Shown: positions 15,478-25,036 of the stretch, in pieces | Position numbering within the stretch: the first letter of the stretch is position 1 | Layout: the number at the start of each line of letters is the position of its first letter | Assembly (NCBI RefSeq): GCF_016900355.1 | Contig: NZ_JACJKA010000007.1 | Span: 1 to 64,000 of the forward strand | DNA length: 64,000 nucleotides | Reading direction: 5' to 3' | Origin: Bacteroides mediterraneensis | GTDB taxonomy: Bacteria; Bacteroidota; Bacteroidia; Bacteroidales; Bacteroidaceae | Notes under the pieces: model-generated | Told to the model about the DNA's origin: nothing | Database searches by the model: none | The model's input: only the letters and a program-made list of their open reading frames with translations | Position numbers and translations under genes: made by a program

Positions 15478-16332
15478 ATGAATCTGCAAGTAGAACAACT
15501 GCATCCGCTGGTCCTGAATGTAGGGCTGGCCATCCACAATGCCGACTGGAACTGGAAAAACGTCAACAGCCCGTTTACCCGTCTATATTATGTCACGAAA
15601 GGTACTGCCCAGATAGAACTTCCTGACGGAATACACACCTTATATCCCAATCATATGTACTTTGTCCCGGCATTTACCGTGCATACCAACATCTGCCATT
15701 CACATTTCGTCCATTATTACTTGCATATTTATGAGGACCATTACTCGGAAAATGACTGGCTGGAACGCTGGGAATTTCCAATAGAGATAGAAGCCGGTCC
15801 ACTCGATCTGCCCCTTTTCCAGCGCTTATGTGAAATCAATCCGCACATGATGCTGCCAAAATCCGACCCTACCACCTACGACAACAATCCAACCCTGATG
15901 CAGAACCTGCTCAAGAATCGGCAGAGAGCATTCTGCGACAAAGTAGAATCAAGAGGCATTGTACTGCAACTGCTGTCGCATTTCCTGAAACACGCCCAGC
16001 CCAAGGTAGCCATGGAAGACAACCGGATTGCCAAAAGTATCCTATATATCCGCAAACACCTCGACAAGCCCATCGAATTGGAAAAACTGGCTGAAATAGC
16101 CTGCTTGTCGAAAGACCATTTTATCCGGCTATTCAAGAAAGAACTGGGAACGACTCCCCTGCAATATATAAACCAAAAGAAAATAGAAAAAGCTCAACTG
16201 CTCCTGATTACAGAAGACCTGGCAGTCAAGGAAATTGCTTTCCAGCTAGCATTCGAGGATTATTCTTATTTCAACCGCCTGTTCAAAAAAATAACCGGCG
16301 TAACTCCTCAAGAGTATCGCCGGTTATATTAA
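15478..16332 (+). CDS. AraC-family transcriptional regulator
   Basis: 284 residues. The N-terminal cupin-like sensor domain (about 1-160, with YYVTKGTAQIELPDG and HMYFVPAF) is of the AraC sugar-binding type. The C-terminal domain has two helix-turn-helix motifs (about 185-284): LEKLAEIACLSKDHFIRLFK and VKEIAFQLAFEDYSYFNRLFK, ending TGVTPQEYRRLY. No membrane segment. It is divergent from the fucose operon and convergent with the SusD gene 14 bp away. Likely activates the fucosidase operon and, by shared sites, the SusCD and GH97 promoters (inference). A degenerate -7 box (TAAATTTA, 15453-15460) lies before it. Its last 40 bases also encode the SusCD terminator on the other strand. Confidence 0.9.
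   Translation: MNLQVEQLHPLVLNVGLAIHNADWNWKNVNSPFTRLYYVTKGTAQIELPDGIHTLYPNHMYFVPAFTVHTNICHSHFVHYYLHIYEDHYSENDWLERWEFPIEIEAGPLDLPLFQRLCEINPHMMLPKSDPTTYDNNPTLMQNLLKNRQRAFCDKVESRGIVLQLLSHFLKHAQPKVAMEDNRIAKSILYIRKHLDKPIELEKLAEIACLSKDHFIRLFKKELGTTPLQYINQKKIEKAQLLLITEDLAVKEIAFQLAFEDYSYFNRLFKKITGVTPQEYRRLY
16285..16327 (-). terminator. SusCD terminator inside the araC coding end
   Basis: Arms ATAACCGGCG (16291-16300) and CGCCGGTTAT (16318-16327) are a perfect 10-bp match, with a second small stem (ACTC/GAGT) in the loop. Read leftward the hairpin is followed directly by TTTTTTT, a classical intrinsic terminator for the SusC-SusD transcript. It lies entirely inside the final codons of the convergent araC gene. 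Confidence 0.8.
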
Positions 16333-16346
16333 CGTAGAACTAAAAA

Positions 16347-18041
16347 TTAATTGTAACCTTCATTCTGTTTCAGATTCTTATTCACATTCCTTTCACTCTG
16401 GGGAATTGGGAAATAACGATTGTGAGCGGCCCATGTACGAGTTTCAAACTGATAGTACATATTCTCGTCTACCGGTGAAGCAGCAGAGCCACTTCCTCGA
16501 TAATTGGGTGCAGAAGGATCATCAGACAATTTCACACCCGTAAACGTGTGGTTCAATTCTTGTTCAGCGATACCCCAACGGAGCACGTCAAAATAGCGGA
16601 ATCCCTCAAATGCAAGTTCCACCCGTCTTTCCTTACGCACCGCTTTACGTACATCTTCCTGAGTAGGCAAATCTGCTTTCTGGTAACCTGGCAGACTGAC
16701 ACGATTACGAATGTCATTGATGGTCAAATCAAGAACAGACTGGTCTACTTCACCCGGTGCCACTTCATTCAACGCCTCCAAATAGCTCAACAAGACTTCC
16801 GCATAACGCATAATCGGAGTGTAGGTCGGGGTCGAAGCGATATTGTTAGTAATTGAAGGATCACAACCTTTTTTCGGACAATACCCATTAAACAAAGCGT
16901 AACGGTTATAACTATCCGCAGTGTTAGGTCCCAAAAAACAATTATAAGTGATATCATTATAAGTTGTACCCGGATAAGATCCTACCGGAGGAAGAAATAT
17001 GGAAGCATATAGTCTTATCTCCCGATTTACATATGGATCATTCTCATCATATACAGCCGATGTTTCAATACCCTTTCCATCTGTACAGAAATATTCTTTC
17101 ACCAGTTCATTATAAGGAGCAAACTGATGCCAGCCACCATACGCACATTCCGGATACAAATATTGATAACGTGAGTTGGTATATTTATCTGCAATACCCA
17201 TGATGCAGAAGATAGTTTCAGGACTATATTCGCCTCCTATTTGGAATAACTTTTCATAACTTTCTTCTCCATTCCGGCGATCCAACTCATAGTCTCCCGA
17301 AATAATCACCTCATGCAAGATATTTGCCGCATCTCTCCAACGATCCTGCGCCAGATACAAACGGGATAGCAGCACTTTTGCGGCAGCATTGGTCAAACGT
17401 CCATAATCCTCTGCATCATAACTGTCTGGCAGTAACTGGACAGCCTCCTTCAAATCGGTTTCTACCTGTGCATACACATCAGCTTGCGCTGTCTGAGTAA
17501 TCGTATTCGCTTCTTCCACACTCAATGGGGCAAGTGGCATAGGTACGTCTTTAAAATAAAACGCCAAATTAAAGAAGAAATAAGCTCGCAAAGTCTTGAC
17601 CTCAGCAATCCATTTTTCTTTAGTATCTTCATCCATCGGACATTTTTCTACGTTAGCCAGGAAATTATTATATTTTGCAATCTGGATATAGGCATTTTTC
17701 CAATACCACTCAATATTTCCATTAGTAGCCAACGTATTGGAGCTAGCCATCAAAGTTGTAAAATTTTCTTTTTCCGTACCATTGCCCCCGGCAAAATCCA
17801 GATACAATAATCCTTGAGGGGTAGCAAAATCATCGTGTGACCATCCGGTTTGAAACCGATAACAACCTACCAATGCTAAATATGCATCATTCTCACCGGT
17901 CCAGAATGTGCTTTCTGAAATAGCAGAAGGAGGGTTTTTCTCCAATAAATCCGAACAACTCACAAGTGTTCCTGACAAAGCCAATGTATAAATGGACAAT
18001 TTGGCTATATGTAATATATTTAATAATGGTTTCATATACAA
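16347..18041 (-). CDS. SusD/RagB-family glycan-binding lipoprotein
   Basis: 564 residues. Lipoprotein signal ending LVSCSD (Cys29 from the first Met; Met3 is an equal start candidate), then TPR-rich SusD sequence with LRAYFFFNLAFYFKDVPMPL and the C-terminal VRKERRVELAFEGFRYFDVLRW motif. It sits on the outer membrane and caps the SusC transporter. It follows SusC by 14 bp in one transcription unit. The ligand cannot be read; the nearby fucosidase and GH97 suggest a fucosylated or galactosylated glycan. Confidence 0.95.
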   Translation of the reverse strand: MYMKPLLNILHIAKLSIYTLALSGTLVSCSDLLEKNPPSAISESTFWTGENDAYLALVGCYRFQTGWSHDDFATPQGLLYLDFAGGNGTEKENFTTLMASSNTLATNGNIEWYWKNAYIQIAKYNNFLANVEKCPMDEDTKEKWIAEVKTLRAYFFFNLAFYFKDVPMPLAPLSVEEANTITQTAQADVYAQVETDLKEAVQLLPDSYDAEDYGRLTNAAAKVLLSRLYLAQDRWRDAANILHEVIISGDYELDRRNGEESYEKLFQIGGEYSPETIFCIMGIADKYTNSRYQYLYPECAYGGWHQFAPYNELVKEYFCTDGKGIETSAVYDENDPYVNREIRLYASIFLPPVGSYPGTTYNDITYNCFLGPNTADSYNRYALFNGYCPKKGCDPSITNNIASTPTYTPIMRYAEVLLSYLEALNEVAPGEVDQSVLDLTINDIRNRVSLPGYQKADLPTQEDVRKAVRKERRVELAFEGFRYFDVLRWGIAEQELNHTFTGVKLSDDPSAPNYRGSGSAASPVDENMYYQFETRTWAAHNRYFPIPQSERNVNKNLKQNEGYN

Positions 18042-18055
18042 TAGATTTAAAATAA

Positions 18056-21000
18056 TTAGAACTTGAAGTTAAAGCCAAATGAATAAATCGCTGTAATCGG
18101 ATAGTAAGAAGGAGAGTCTCCTGTACCAATCTCATTTTCAGGATCCCACCCCTGATAGAAACTGTTAAAGCTAAACAGATTCTGTCCACTTACATACACA
18201 CGCAGCTTTTCTATACCTATTTTCTTCGTCCATGCCTGCGGTAACGTATAACCAAGTTGCAGATTCTTCAAACGTAAGAAACTTGCATTACGGACCCAAT
18301 AATCAGATGTCTGCAGATTCGGGTTATTCATATTCAAGGTTTCCAAACGCGGATATTCTGCCCATTTATCAGGATTTGCTTCCGTCCAACAGTTTTCAGC
18401 CTGCCATCTTTGAATCTGTCCACCGTTATAGAACGCATAAGCCATATAAGAACCTATCTGACGTTGGTAACCTCCCAGTCCTTGGAACAAAGCAGAAAAG
18501 TCAAATCCCTTATAAGATGCGGAAAGATTCAAGCCGTAATAGAATTTAGGAGTCGTGCTTCCCAACACCGTACGGTCGTATTCAGCATCTACCTTGCCGT
18601 CGGGTACACCGTCGGGACCACTAATGTCCTTATAACGAACATAACCTGGTTTTAAATCGCTTTTTCCCACTAACTGTTCAGGCGCAGCGTCAATTTCTGC
18701 CTGATCTACAAACAAACCTTCTGTTTGATATCCATAAATAATACCTATTGGCTGTCCTACAATACGATTGTTGTTGATTTCCTCTGTAGCCCCATTGGCC
18801 AGTTCTTCTACTGCATTCTTCACCCATGTGAAATTAGGTGCAATACTAAACCGGAAGTCTTTTCCAATATGCCCATTATAACTTAAGTTAACTTCAATAC
18901 CCTTATTGGATACGGCTCCTACATTTGATTCTCCTACACTTTGCCCGATAATACCTGCAACTTCCACCGGAGCAAGAATATCAGAAGTATATTTATAGAA
19001 ATATTCAATGCTTCCGCTAAATGCATTATTAAACAAGCCAAAATCAAGTCCCACATTAGTGATTGCCGTTTTCTCCCAAGTAATTTCAGGGTTACGATAA
19101 GTAGAAACATACGTACCCGGAACTAAAGTCGCCGGATTACCTAACGGATAATTATGTCCTAAATCATATGTCTGCTGATAAGGGTATACACCGATATTCT
19201 GATTACCCAAGACACCATAAGAAGCACGCAGTTTCAAATTGTTGAATACTTCACCTATACGGGCATTTCTCCAGAAATCTTCTTCTGAAATTCTCCATCC
19301 GACAGATACGGAAGGGAAAATACCCCAACGGTTATCTTTCGCGAAACGAGAAGAACCATCATAACGCAAGTTTGCTTCCAACAAATAACGATCTTTAAAT
19401 GCATAATTTACACGGCCAAAGAAAGAAACCAGCGCATATTCTTCCAAGGAACTGTTATTGGTTGCAGTAGAAGCATCTCCCGCACCCAGTTCATACAATG
19501 AATTATTAGGGAATGTATTGCGGTATCCCTCCAAACCTTTGTTAGACGTCTGTTCCACAGAAGTACCGGCTAGCACCTTAAAATCATGGCTGCCAAAGGT
19601 TCTTTCGTAATTAACCAATGCCTCTAAAATTGTATTTGTATTATTTGACGTCCATATATTTAATGTAGAAGGACCGATGGTCTTGTTTTCATCAAAATAA
19701 GTTTCGGCACGATAACTTTTGTCGTATTTCGTATAATATGTCACACCTGCTTTTCCTGTCAATGACAAACCCTTTATCGGTGTCTCCCACCTCAACTGTC
19801 CTGACGCACTGATATTGCGGCTGATATTCTGTACAAACGACTCACTGGCCAACCATGCTTCCGGGCTATAGTTATCCTGATATCCGAAAGAGCCATCGGA
19901 TTTTTGTCCTGCATAAATAGGAGCTTCACGTACTGCATACCCAATAATACCGTCAATACTTGTCGGCTCTCCATTAGGCGCATTGTATTTATTATTATAC
20001 GCATTGATGTTCAAACTTAAAGAAACCGATTTTCCCAACTGGCTTTTCAAAGAAAACAAAGCAGTCATTCGCTCATTGGAGGTCTTAGCTGTAAGTCCTT
20101 CCTGGTTTCTGTATCCGATAGACAAATTATAACTGGTAGTCGCATTTCCACCCTGAATACTGACATTGTGCTGATGCTGAAAACCTGAGCCACTTTCCAA
20201 AAGCCATTTCAAGTGATTCACATTAGGATAATTGTCTGGGTCCGAGCCATCTCTATATTTCTGGATTTGTTCTGTAGTATAAGCATCTTGTTTCCCCATA
20301 TTCTGCATAGCCATATTATAATACTGTGCATACTCCCATGAAGGAAGGAAATCAGGAAGTTCTGTAGCTCTTTGCCAACCAAATGAGTTATTATAAGTAA
20401 CTACCGTTTTTCCTTGTGCTCCCTTCTTGGTCTCAATCAAGATTACTCCATTGGCAGCCCGATTACCATAGATAGAAGCTGAAGCTGCATCCTTTAGGAA
20501 AGAAATACTTTGGATATCATTAGGGTCCACATCATCCAGATTACCAGACAATCCATCAATCAATACCAACGGATCGGTTCCCGCACTAGAGAAAGTACCT
20601 GTTCCACGAATTTTTACATTAGCACCAGTACCCGGACGTCCAGAATTTTGTACTACACTTAAACCCGGTGCTAATCCCGCAATAGCCTGCGCCGTACTCA
20701 TGACAGGCTTGTTCATCAGGTCATCACTTGTGACAGCAGATACGGCTCCAGTCAGATTTACCTTCTTCTGTGTACCATAACCGACTACCACCACTTCATC
20801 CAACACTTCTGTATCCTCTTTCAAAACAATCCGCATCAGCTTCCCTGATACTGCTGGTACCTCTTGAGAATCATATCCTACATATGTGATTCGTAAAACA
20901 TCCCCTGGATTAGCCGATAACGCAAAATTACCATCCAAGTCACTCACAGTCCCATTACTTGTATTTTTCACTAAAATACTAACCCCGATTAAAGGTTCTC

Positions 21001-21133
21001 CGTTAGTGTCTGTAATGTGACCTTTCACATTGTTTGTCCCTTGTCCCCATGTCACGGAACTCACACAGCAAGCAAAGAGCAATACAAACACTCTCAAGGC
21101 TTGCCACATTTGCTTAATAGAATTGTGTTTCAT
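18056..21133 (-). CDS. SusC/RagA-family TonB-dependent transporter
   Basis: 1025 residues from the chosen start MKHNSIKQMW. A signal peptide ends at about TWGQG, then a carboxypeptidase-like domain (VKGHITDTNGEPLIGVSI), the SusC signature around VLDEVVVVGYGTQKK, a plug domain (RGTGTFSSAGTDPLVLIDG), a 22-strand barrel, and terminal aromatic NFKF. It imports oligosaccharides across the outer membrane with its SusD partner. Earlier Met codons at 21184 and 21157 lie upstream of or at the transcription start predicted from the -7 box (21160-21167), so 21133 is preferred. Confidence 0.94.
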   Translation of the reverse strand: MKHNSIKQMWQALRVFVLLFACCVSSVTWGQGTNNVKGHITDTNGEPLIGVSILVKNTSNGTVSDLDGNFALSANPGDVLRITYVGYDSQEVPAVSGKLMRIVLKEDTEVLDEVVVVGYGTQKKVNLTGAVSAVTSDDLMNKPVMSTAQAIAGLAPGLSVVQNSGRPGTGANVKIRGTGTFSSAGTDPLVLIDGLSGNLDDVDPNDIQSISFLKDAASASIYGNRAANGVILIETKKGAQGKTVVTYNNSFGWQRATELPDFLPSWEYAQYYNMAMQNMGKQDAYTTEQIQKYRDGSDPDNYPNVNHLKWLLESGSGFQHQHNVSIQGGNATTSYNLSIGYRNQEGLTAKTSNERMTALFSLKSQLGKSVSLSLNINAYNNKYNAPNGEPTSIDGIIGYAVREAPIYAGQKSDGSFGYQDNYSPEAWLASESFVQNISRNISASGQLRWETPIKGLSLTGKAGVTYYTKYDKSYRAETYFDENKTIGPSTLNIWTSNNTNTILEALVNYERTFGSHDFKVLAGTSVEQTSNKGLEGYRNTFPNNSLYELGAGDASTATNNSSLEEYALVSFFGRVNYAFKDRYLLEANLRYDGSSRFAKDNRWGIFPSVSVGWRISEEDFWRNARIGEVFNNLKLRASYGVLGNQNIGVYPYQQTYDLGHNYPLGNPATLVPGTYVSTYRNPEITWEKTAITNVGLDFGLFNNAFSGSIEYFYKYTSDILAPVEVAGIIGQSVGESNVGAVSNKGIEVNLSYNGHIGKDFRFSIAPNFTWVKNAVEELANGATEEINNNRIVGQPIGIIYGYQTEGLFVDQAEIDAAPEQLVGKSDLKPGYVRYKDISGPDGVPDGKVDAEYDRTVLGSTTPKFYYGLNLSASYKGFDFSALFQGLGGYQRQIGSYMAYAFYNGGQIQRWQAENCWTEANPDKWAEYPRLETLNMNNPNLQTSDYWVRNASFLRLKNLQLGYTLPQAWTKKIGIEKLRVYVSGQNLFSFNSFYQGWDPENEIGTGDSPSYYPITAIYSFGFNFKF

Positions 21134-21159
21134 CTTTTTTAGATTTAAATTGTACATTG

Positions 21160-21284
21160 CAAAGTTAACTAACCGTATATCCATAATATAGGATTAAATA
21201 AACTTTCAATAACACAAAATCGATATATAAAGACAATTCACAACTAATTATAGGACTATATCGATATATATTTAACTATATCGG
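21160..21284 (-). promoter_or_regulatory. SusC promoter with phased activator-like sites
   Basis: Minus-strand -7 box TAACTTTG at 21160-21167. Then ATAGGATTAAAT (from 21188), ATAACACAAAATCGA (21209-21223), a weak AGACAATTCA (about 21231), ATAGGACTATATCGA (21250-21264) and ATTTAACTATATCGG (21270-21284). Spacings of 20-21 bp put the sites on one face of the helix. The first two keep the exact spacing to the -7 box seen at the fucosidase promoter. Nothing else is seen in 21285-21379. Confidence 0.6.
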
Positions 21285-21379
21285 TACATACAAATCACAA
21301 AATCCATCCTTCTCTTATTGTCGTTTTACATCTATCTCTTCAGTAAACTCCATATTTTTATTGGTAACGTAAACCCACT

Positions 21380-23269
21380 CTATTCTACCTCCACTGTCAT
21401 TACAAACCCGCCTCGCGGAAGGCAATTTATCTGCATAGTCTTATCTGAACCCGAAAGTTTACTAATCTGGAACTGATTGCTCTTCTGGCCATCGGCATAC
21501 AAGGTAACTCCTTTGATTTTTTCGTGGATAAAACCTAAATCCACGGTAAGAGGCATGGATTCGTTGGTTCCGTTCAGTCCGCCAATATACCAACAATTTC
21601 CGTTCTTCCGGGCCATAATCACATGGTGGGAAGGATAACCGTCAAGCAATTTTGTGTCTTCCCATACCGTAGGCAGAGAAGAAATGAACGAACGTACCTC
21701 AGCCGGTTGAGCATGATATCCTTCCGGACGGTCGGCCAAGTGCTGCAACGCAGATTCAAAGACTACCAGCAAGGCTAGTTCATGACCGTTGGAAGTGATA
21801 TGCGGATGCTGGGAATCAGTGAAAGTACAAGGAGTATAATCCATCGGCCCTATCACATTCCGGGTAAAGGGCAACGTACAGTTATGCCATGCAGCACTAT
21901 CCGTCAGCACCTCCTTATTATTATACCATTCTGCTCCGTACACTGCTTCAACCGACATCATGTGAGGATACGTACGCTGCCAACCACGAGGAATTGTCGC
22001 TCCGTGAAAATTCACCATCAGATGATATTTGGTCGCATCTTCTAAGATATCGATAAAATAGTTCATCACCGACACACTGTCACGGGTAAAGAAATCCACC
22101 TTGATACCCTTCACTCCAGCCGATTCAAGCCAAGCGAATTCTTTCTGCCGTACTTCTGGCTTGTTCAGACGGTACAAAGGACCATACAGACACCATTCTG
22201 TAGAAGAATTGTACCACAACAAAGGTGAAACGTGTTTCTCTTTCGCATAGCGCAAGGCATCTTCCACATTGCCTCCATTTGCCATTTCATCCCATTCCGC
22301 ATCAATCAGCATGTAAGGCAGATGAAAATCGGCCGCAAAATCAATGTATTTTTTCACAATCTGATAATCGTTGGAACCGTGGTTATAAGCCCAGTAAATC
22401 CAGGAAACGACTCCCGGTTTAATCCAGGACACATCCGTCAGGCGACAAGGCTCACTGACATCCGTAATCAAAGTAGATTCCACCACATCGGCCAATGAAC
22501 CGATGATAGCTACACGCCAAGGAGAGCACCATCTGCCGGAAACCTTCGTCGGTTGCGACATTTCCACTTGATAGGCAGACTCGCCGGAGGCATTGTTCAG
22601 CCAGGAGCCACAATTCCCTCGCATGATATTGGCCTCTGATAAAAGGGTAAAAACAGCATCCGAGACTTCAAACAAAGCCGGAAATCCCCATTGGTTCTTG
22701 GAATAATCAGCCACACGACCTTTATTCTTCAAGTAGAAATCTTCATACGACTGACTCAACTTCTGAGTCCAGCGGGTAATGCCGTCCTGAAACTGGAAAG
22801 TCGTTTTTTCTCCGGCAATACTCATTTCTTCCTTCAATTCAGGAAACACATACCGAAAGGCAATACCGTCATCATACACCCGAAATTCCAAATCAAGTCG
22901 TACGTTTTGGGCGTTCTTGAAATGAAACACTTGCTGGTTTCCCTGATTCGTGCAATGACGGCGCTTGCCTGTCACCATCGTGTAATCCTCCTTCAACGGA
23001 ACCACAGGAGAGGAATCCATATAAACAAACTCAGCATCCGCCTGTGAGAAACAAAGTCCCACATTATTAATATGTACCACCGGAATGGTTTCATTTCCTT
23101 TCTTATAAGATACCTTAAAACCATCTACAGAAGGGGTCGCGCTCACCACAATCTTTCCGTTAGGGGAACTCCATTCATCACTCGCTTTTCCAGACACACC
23201 GATTAAAAACATGCATACCAAACACACGTATGCTTTCCATTGATTAAATTTTCTTAGGCTATACATCAT
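21380..23269 (-). CDS. GH97 glycoside hydrolase, probable alpha-galactosidase type
   Basis: 629 residues. Signal peptide about 1-29 (ends VSGKAS), an N-terminal beta-super-sandwich domain (SPNGKIVVSATPSVDGFKVSY), a central TIM barrel and a C-terminal beta domain. GVKGIKVDFF carries Asp392, the position of the nucleophile in retaining GH97 alpha-galactosidases; inverting SusB-type glucosidases are reported to lack it. PYMLIDAEWDE and VNFHGATIPRGW are family blocks. It has its own promoter with the same motif as the fucosidase and SusC promoters. Substrate within the alpha-galactoside range is inferred. Confidence 0.9.
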   Translation of the reverse strand: MMYSLRKFNQWKAYVCLVCMFLIGVSGKASDEWSSPNGKIVVSATPSVDGFKVSYKKGNETIPVVHINNVGLCFSQADAEFVYMDSSPVVPLKEDYTMVTGKRRHCTNQGNQQVFHFKNAQNVRLDLEFRVYDDGIAFRYVFPELKEEMSIAGEKTTFQFQDGITRWTQKLSQSYEDFYLKNKGRVADYSKNQWGFPALFEVSDAVFTLLSEANIMRGNCGSWLNNASGESAYQVEMSQPTKVSGRWCSPWRVAIIGSLADVVESTLITDVSEPCRLTDVSWIKPGVVSWIYWAYNHGSNDYQIVKKYIDFAADFHLPYMLIDAEWDEMANGGNVEDALRYAKEKHVSPLLWYNSSTEWCLYGPLYRLNKPEVRQKEFAWLESAGVKGIKVDFFTRDSVSVMNYFIDILEDATKYHLMVNFHGATIPRGWQRTYPHMMSVEAVYGAEWYNNKEVLTDSAAWHNCTLPFTRNVIGPMDYTPCTFTDSQHPHITSNGHELALLVVFESALQHLADRPEGYHAQPAEVRSFISSLPTVWEDTKLLDGYPSHHVIMARKNGNCWYIGGLNGTNESMPLTVDLGFIHEKIKGVTLYADGQKSNQFQISKLSGSDKTMQINCLPRGGFVMTVEVE

Positions 23270-23288
23270 CTTTGTTTTAACTTATCTG

Positions 23289-23351
23289 CAAAATTATCCG
23301 TTCTTCCTTAAAATGAATTGTATAAAATTGTTTTATATAGGACAATATCGA
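23289..23351 (-). promoter_or_regulatory. GH97 promoter with shared activator-like site
   Basis: Minus-strand -7 box TAATTTTG at 23289-23296. ATTGTATAAAAT (from 23317) resembles ATAGGATTAAAT (9 of 12), and ATAGGACAATATCGA lies at 23337-23351, 14 of 15 bases like the site before the fucosidase. AGGGCAATATC (23410-23420) and AGGACAATATG (23450-23460) further right are weaker relatives. The rest of 23270-23581 holds no gene. Confidence 0.55.
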
Positions 23352-23543
23352 TTTACAATCAGAAGCAAGCTTTATTTATCGACTCCCTCTCTTCACATGA
23401 ATCCTCCAGAGGGCAATATCCCAACCGTTTTTTTCAATATTAACAAAACAGGACAATATGAAACAGAGCTTGATAAAGAGCGGATAACAATATAATTTTA
23501 TATAAAACTTCCCCTAAAAGAGAGGAATCGAAGAAAAACTTTC

Positions 23544-23551
23544 TACTTTTG
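23544..23551 (+). promoter_or_regulatory. -7 box before the kelch-like lipoprotein
   Basis: TACTTTTG matches TAnnTTTG. The predicted transcript starts near 23557, which excludes an upstream start at 23549 and supports ATG at 23582. Confidence 0.55.
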
Positions 23552-23581
23552 CAACTTGTAATTAAAAGAACTCATTTGCAG

Positions 23582-25009
23582 ATGAAAATAAAGTTTTTGC
23601 CATTGGTTGTAGCACTCTTTGCCGCAACATCCATAATGACATCGTGTTTGAACAATGATGTGGAACAAATTACCTATACTTCCGAAACCAGTATCACGGG
23701 GTTTTCACTGGGGACATTGAACATTGACCGCATCGGTAAAGACCAAAATGGACAGGACAGTGCATACGTAGATACCCTCGACTGTTCCAAGTATCCATTC
23801 ACCATCAACCAAATGACAAGAGAAATAGAGAATAAAGACTCACTGCCGTATGGCACTCATATAGACAAGGTTATCACCAATGTCATTTACGATACAGGCA
23901 TTTTATTTTATAGACCCAAAGGAGCCACAGAAGATACATTATGGGTATCTACCGACTCTATTGACTTCACGGATTGTCAAAAGACTCCTGTAGAATTCAA
24001 AGTACTTGCTTACAGTGGCGCAAAGGGACAAGCCTACAAAGTAAAGGTCAATGTGCACCAGCAAATTCCTGATACCCTTGCCTGGAAACAATTCAGCAAT
24101 GCATTCAGTAACGGCACACTGAGCGAACAAAAAGCAGTTTATGCCAACGGGAAAGTGTATGTCTTCGGGAAAAACGGCAACAATTCGCATGTTGAATACA
24201 CCAATGTATCGAATGACAATCCGACTTCCTGGACTCCGGTAACAACTGATGTACCTGAAAATATCGACACGTATTCAGCTACTGCATGGGCTGGGAACAT
24301 TTATTTCTTAGCAGGAACAAGCAGCAAACAGCTTTACAAACTCAACGCAGAGGATGAGACAGTGACCTTGGAAGGTACAGAAACCTTCGATATGCTGATT
24401 GCAGGGAATGACATCAAAGAGGAACTGTATGCAGTAAAAGACGGGAAAAGCGGTATATATAAAGCTGGCACATGGAAAACGGATGACAATGCATTCGTAC
24501 AGTTCCAGACCGGGAAACCATTCTTTACCAATACGGTTACCGCATCTTACAACACCAATCTGACTACGACAGTAGCTCTCTGCTACAACCAGGGAACTAC
24601 GGCCAACGATACGACAGCTCTTGTTTTTGGCCGTACGTCAGCCGACAACCAATGGGAAGAAAGAATGCAGAATCTGCCATTGCCGAACTTGCAGAATGTA
24701 ACCATGATTTATTATGACGGGAAATTATATGCCTTCGGAGGTGCATGCAACCAGCCGAAAGTGGAAGCCTTCAGTCAGTTCTACTGTTCCATCGACAATG
24801 GACTCTGCTGGCAACCGGTGACCGAATGCATGGCATTCCCATCCGATTTCAATCATCTATACACCACACACCACGGCAATTATTCATGTGCCGTGACTCC
24901 CAAACTGGAAGGAGGAAACTCTAAAGGAAACTTTATTTGGATTGTATGGGAAAATGGGGATATCAACCGTGGACGCATCAACCGTCTGGGATTCGCCCCC
25001 AAATGGTAA
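23582..25009 (+). CDS. DUF6242-type kelch-like lipoprotein
   Basis: 475 residues from the chosen start. Lipoprotein signal ending MTSC (Cys22). The N-terminal part (about 25-165) is a beta-sandwich-like region; from about 180 the sequence has kelch-like repeats (NGKVYVFGKNGN, AWAGNIYFLAGTSSKQ, YDGKLYAFGGACNQ), suggesting a beta-propeller. The family is common in Bacteroides, often beside uppS and bamA, as here (27 bp before uppS). Function unknown; it would be exposed on an outer-membrane or periplasmic face. It may share a transcript with the envelope genes downstream. Confidence 0.85.
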   Translation: MKIKFLPLVVALFAATSIMTSCLNNDVEQITYTSETSITGFSLGTLNIDRIGKDQNGQDSAYVDTLDCSKYPFTINQMTREIENKDSLPYGTHIDKVITNVIYDTGILFYRPKGATEDTLWVSTDSIDFTDCQKTPVEFKVLAYSGAKGQAYKVKVNVHQQIPDTLAWKQFSNAFSNGTLSEQKAVYANGKVYVFGKNGNNSHVEYTNVSNDNPTSWTPVTTDVPENIDTYSATAWAGNIYFLAGTSSKQLYKLNAEDETVTLEGTETFDMLIAGNDIKEELYAVKDGKSGIYKAGTWKTDDNAFVQFQTGKPFFTNTVTASYNTNLTTTVALCYNQGTTANDTTALVFGRTSADNQWEERMQNLPLPNLQNVTMIYYDGKLYAFGGACNQPKVEAFSQFYCSIDNGLCWQPVTECMAFPSDFNHLYTTHHGNYSCAVTPKLEGGNSKGNFIWIVWENGDINRGRINRLGFAPKW

Positions 25010-25036
25010 ATCCATCAACCTTGAAAATAAAAGACT

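Noticed and set aside
23410-23460. Two further AGGRCAATAT-like sites as firm regulator sites
   Set aside because: They lack the CGA end and the spacing to a -7 box seen at the better sites; kept only as weak relatives.
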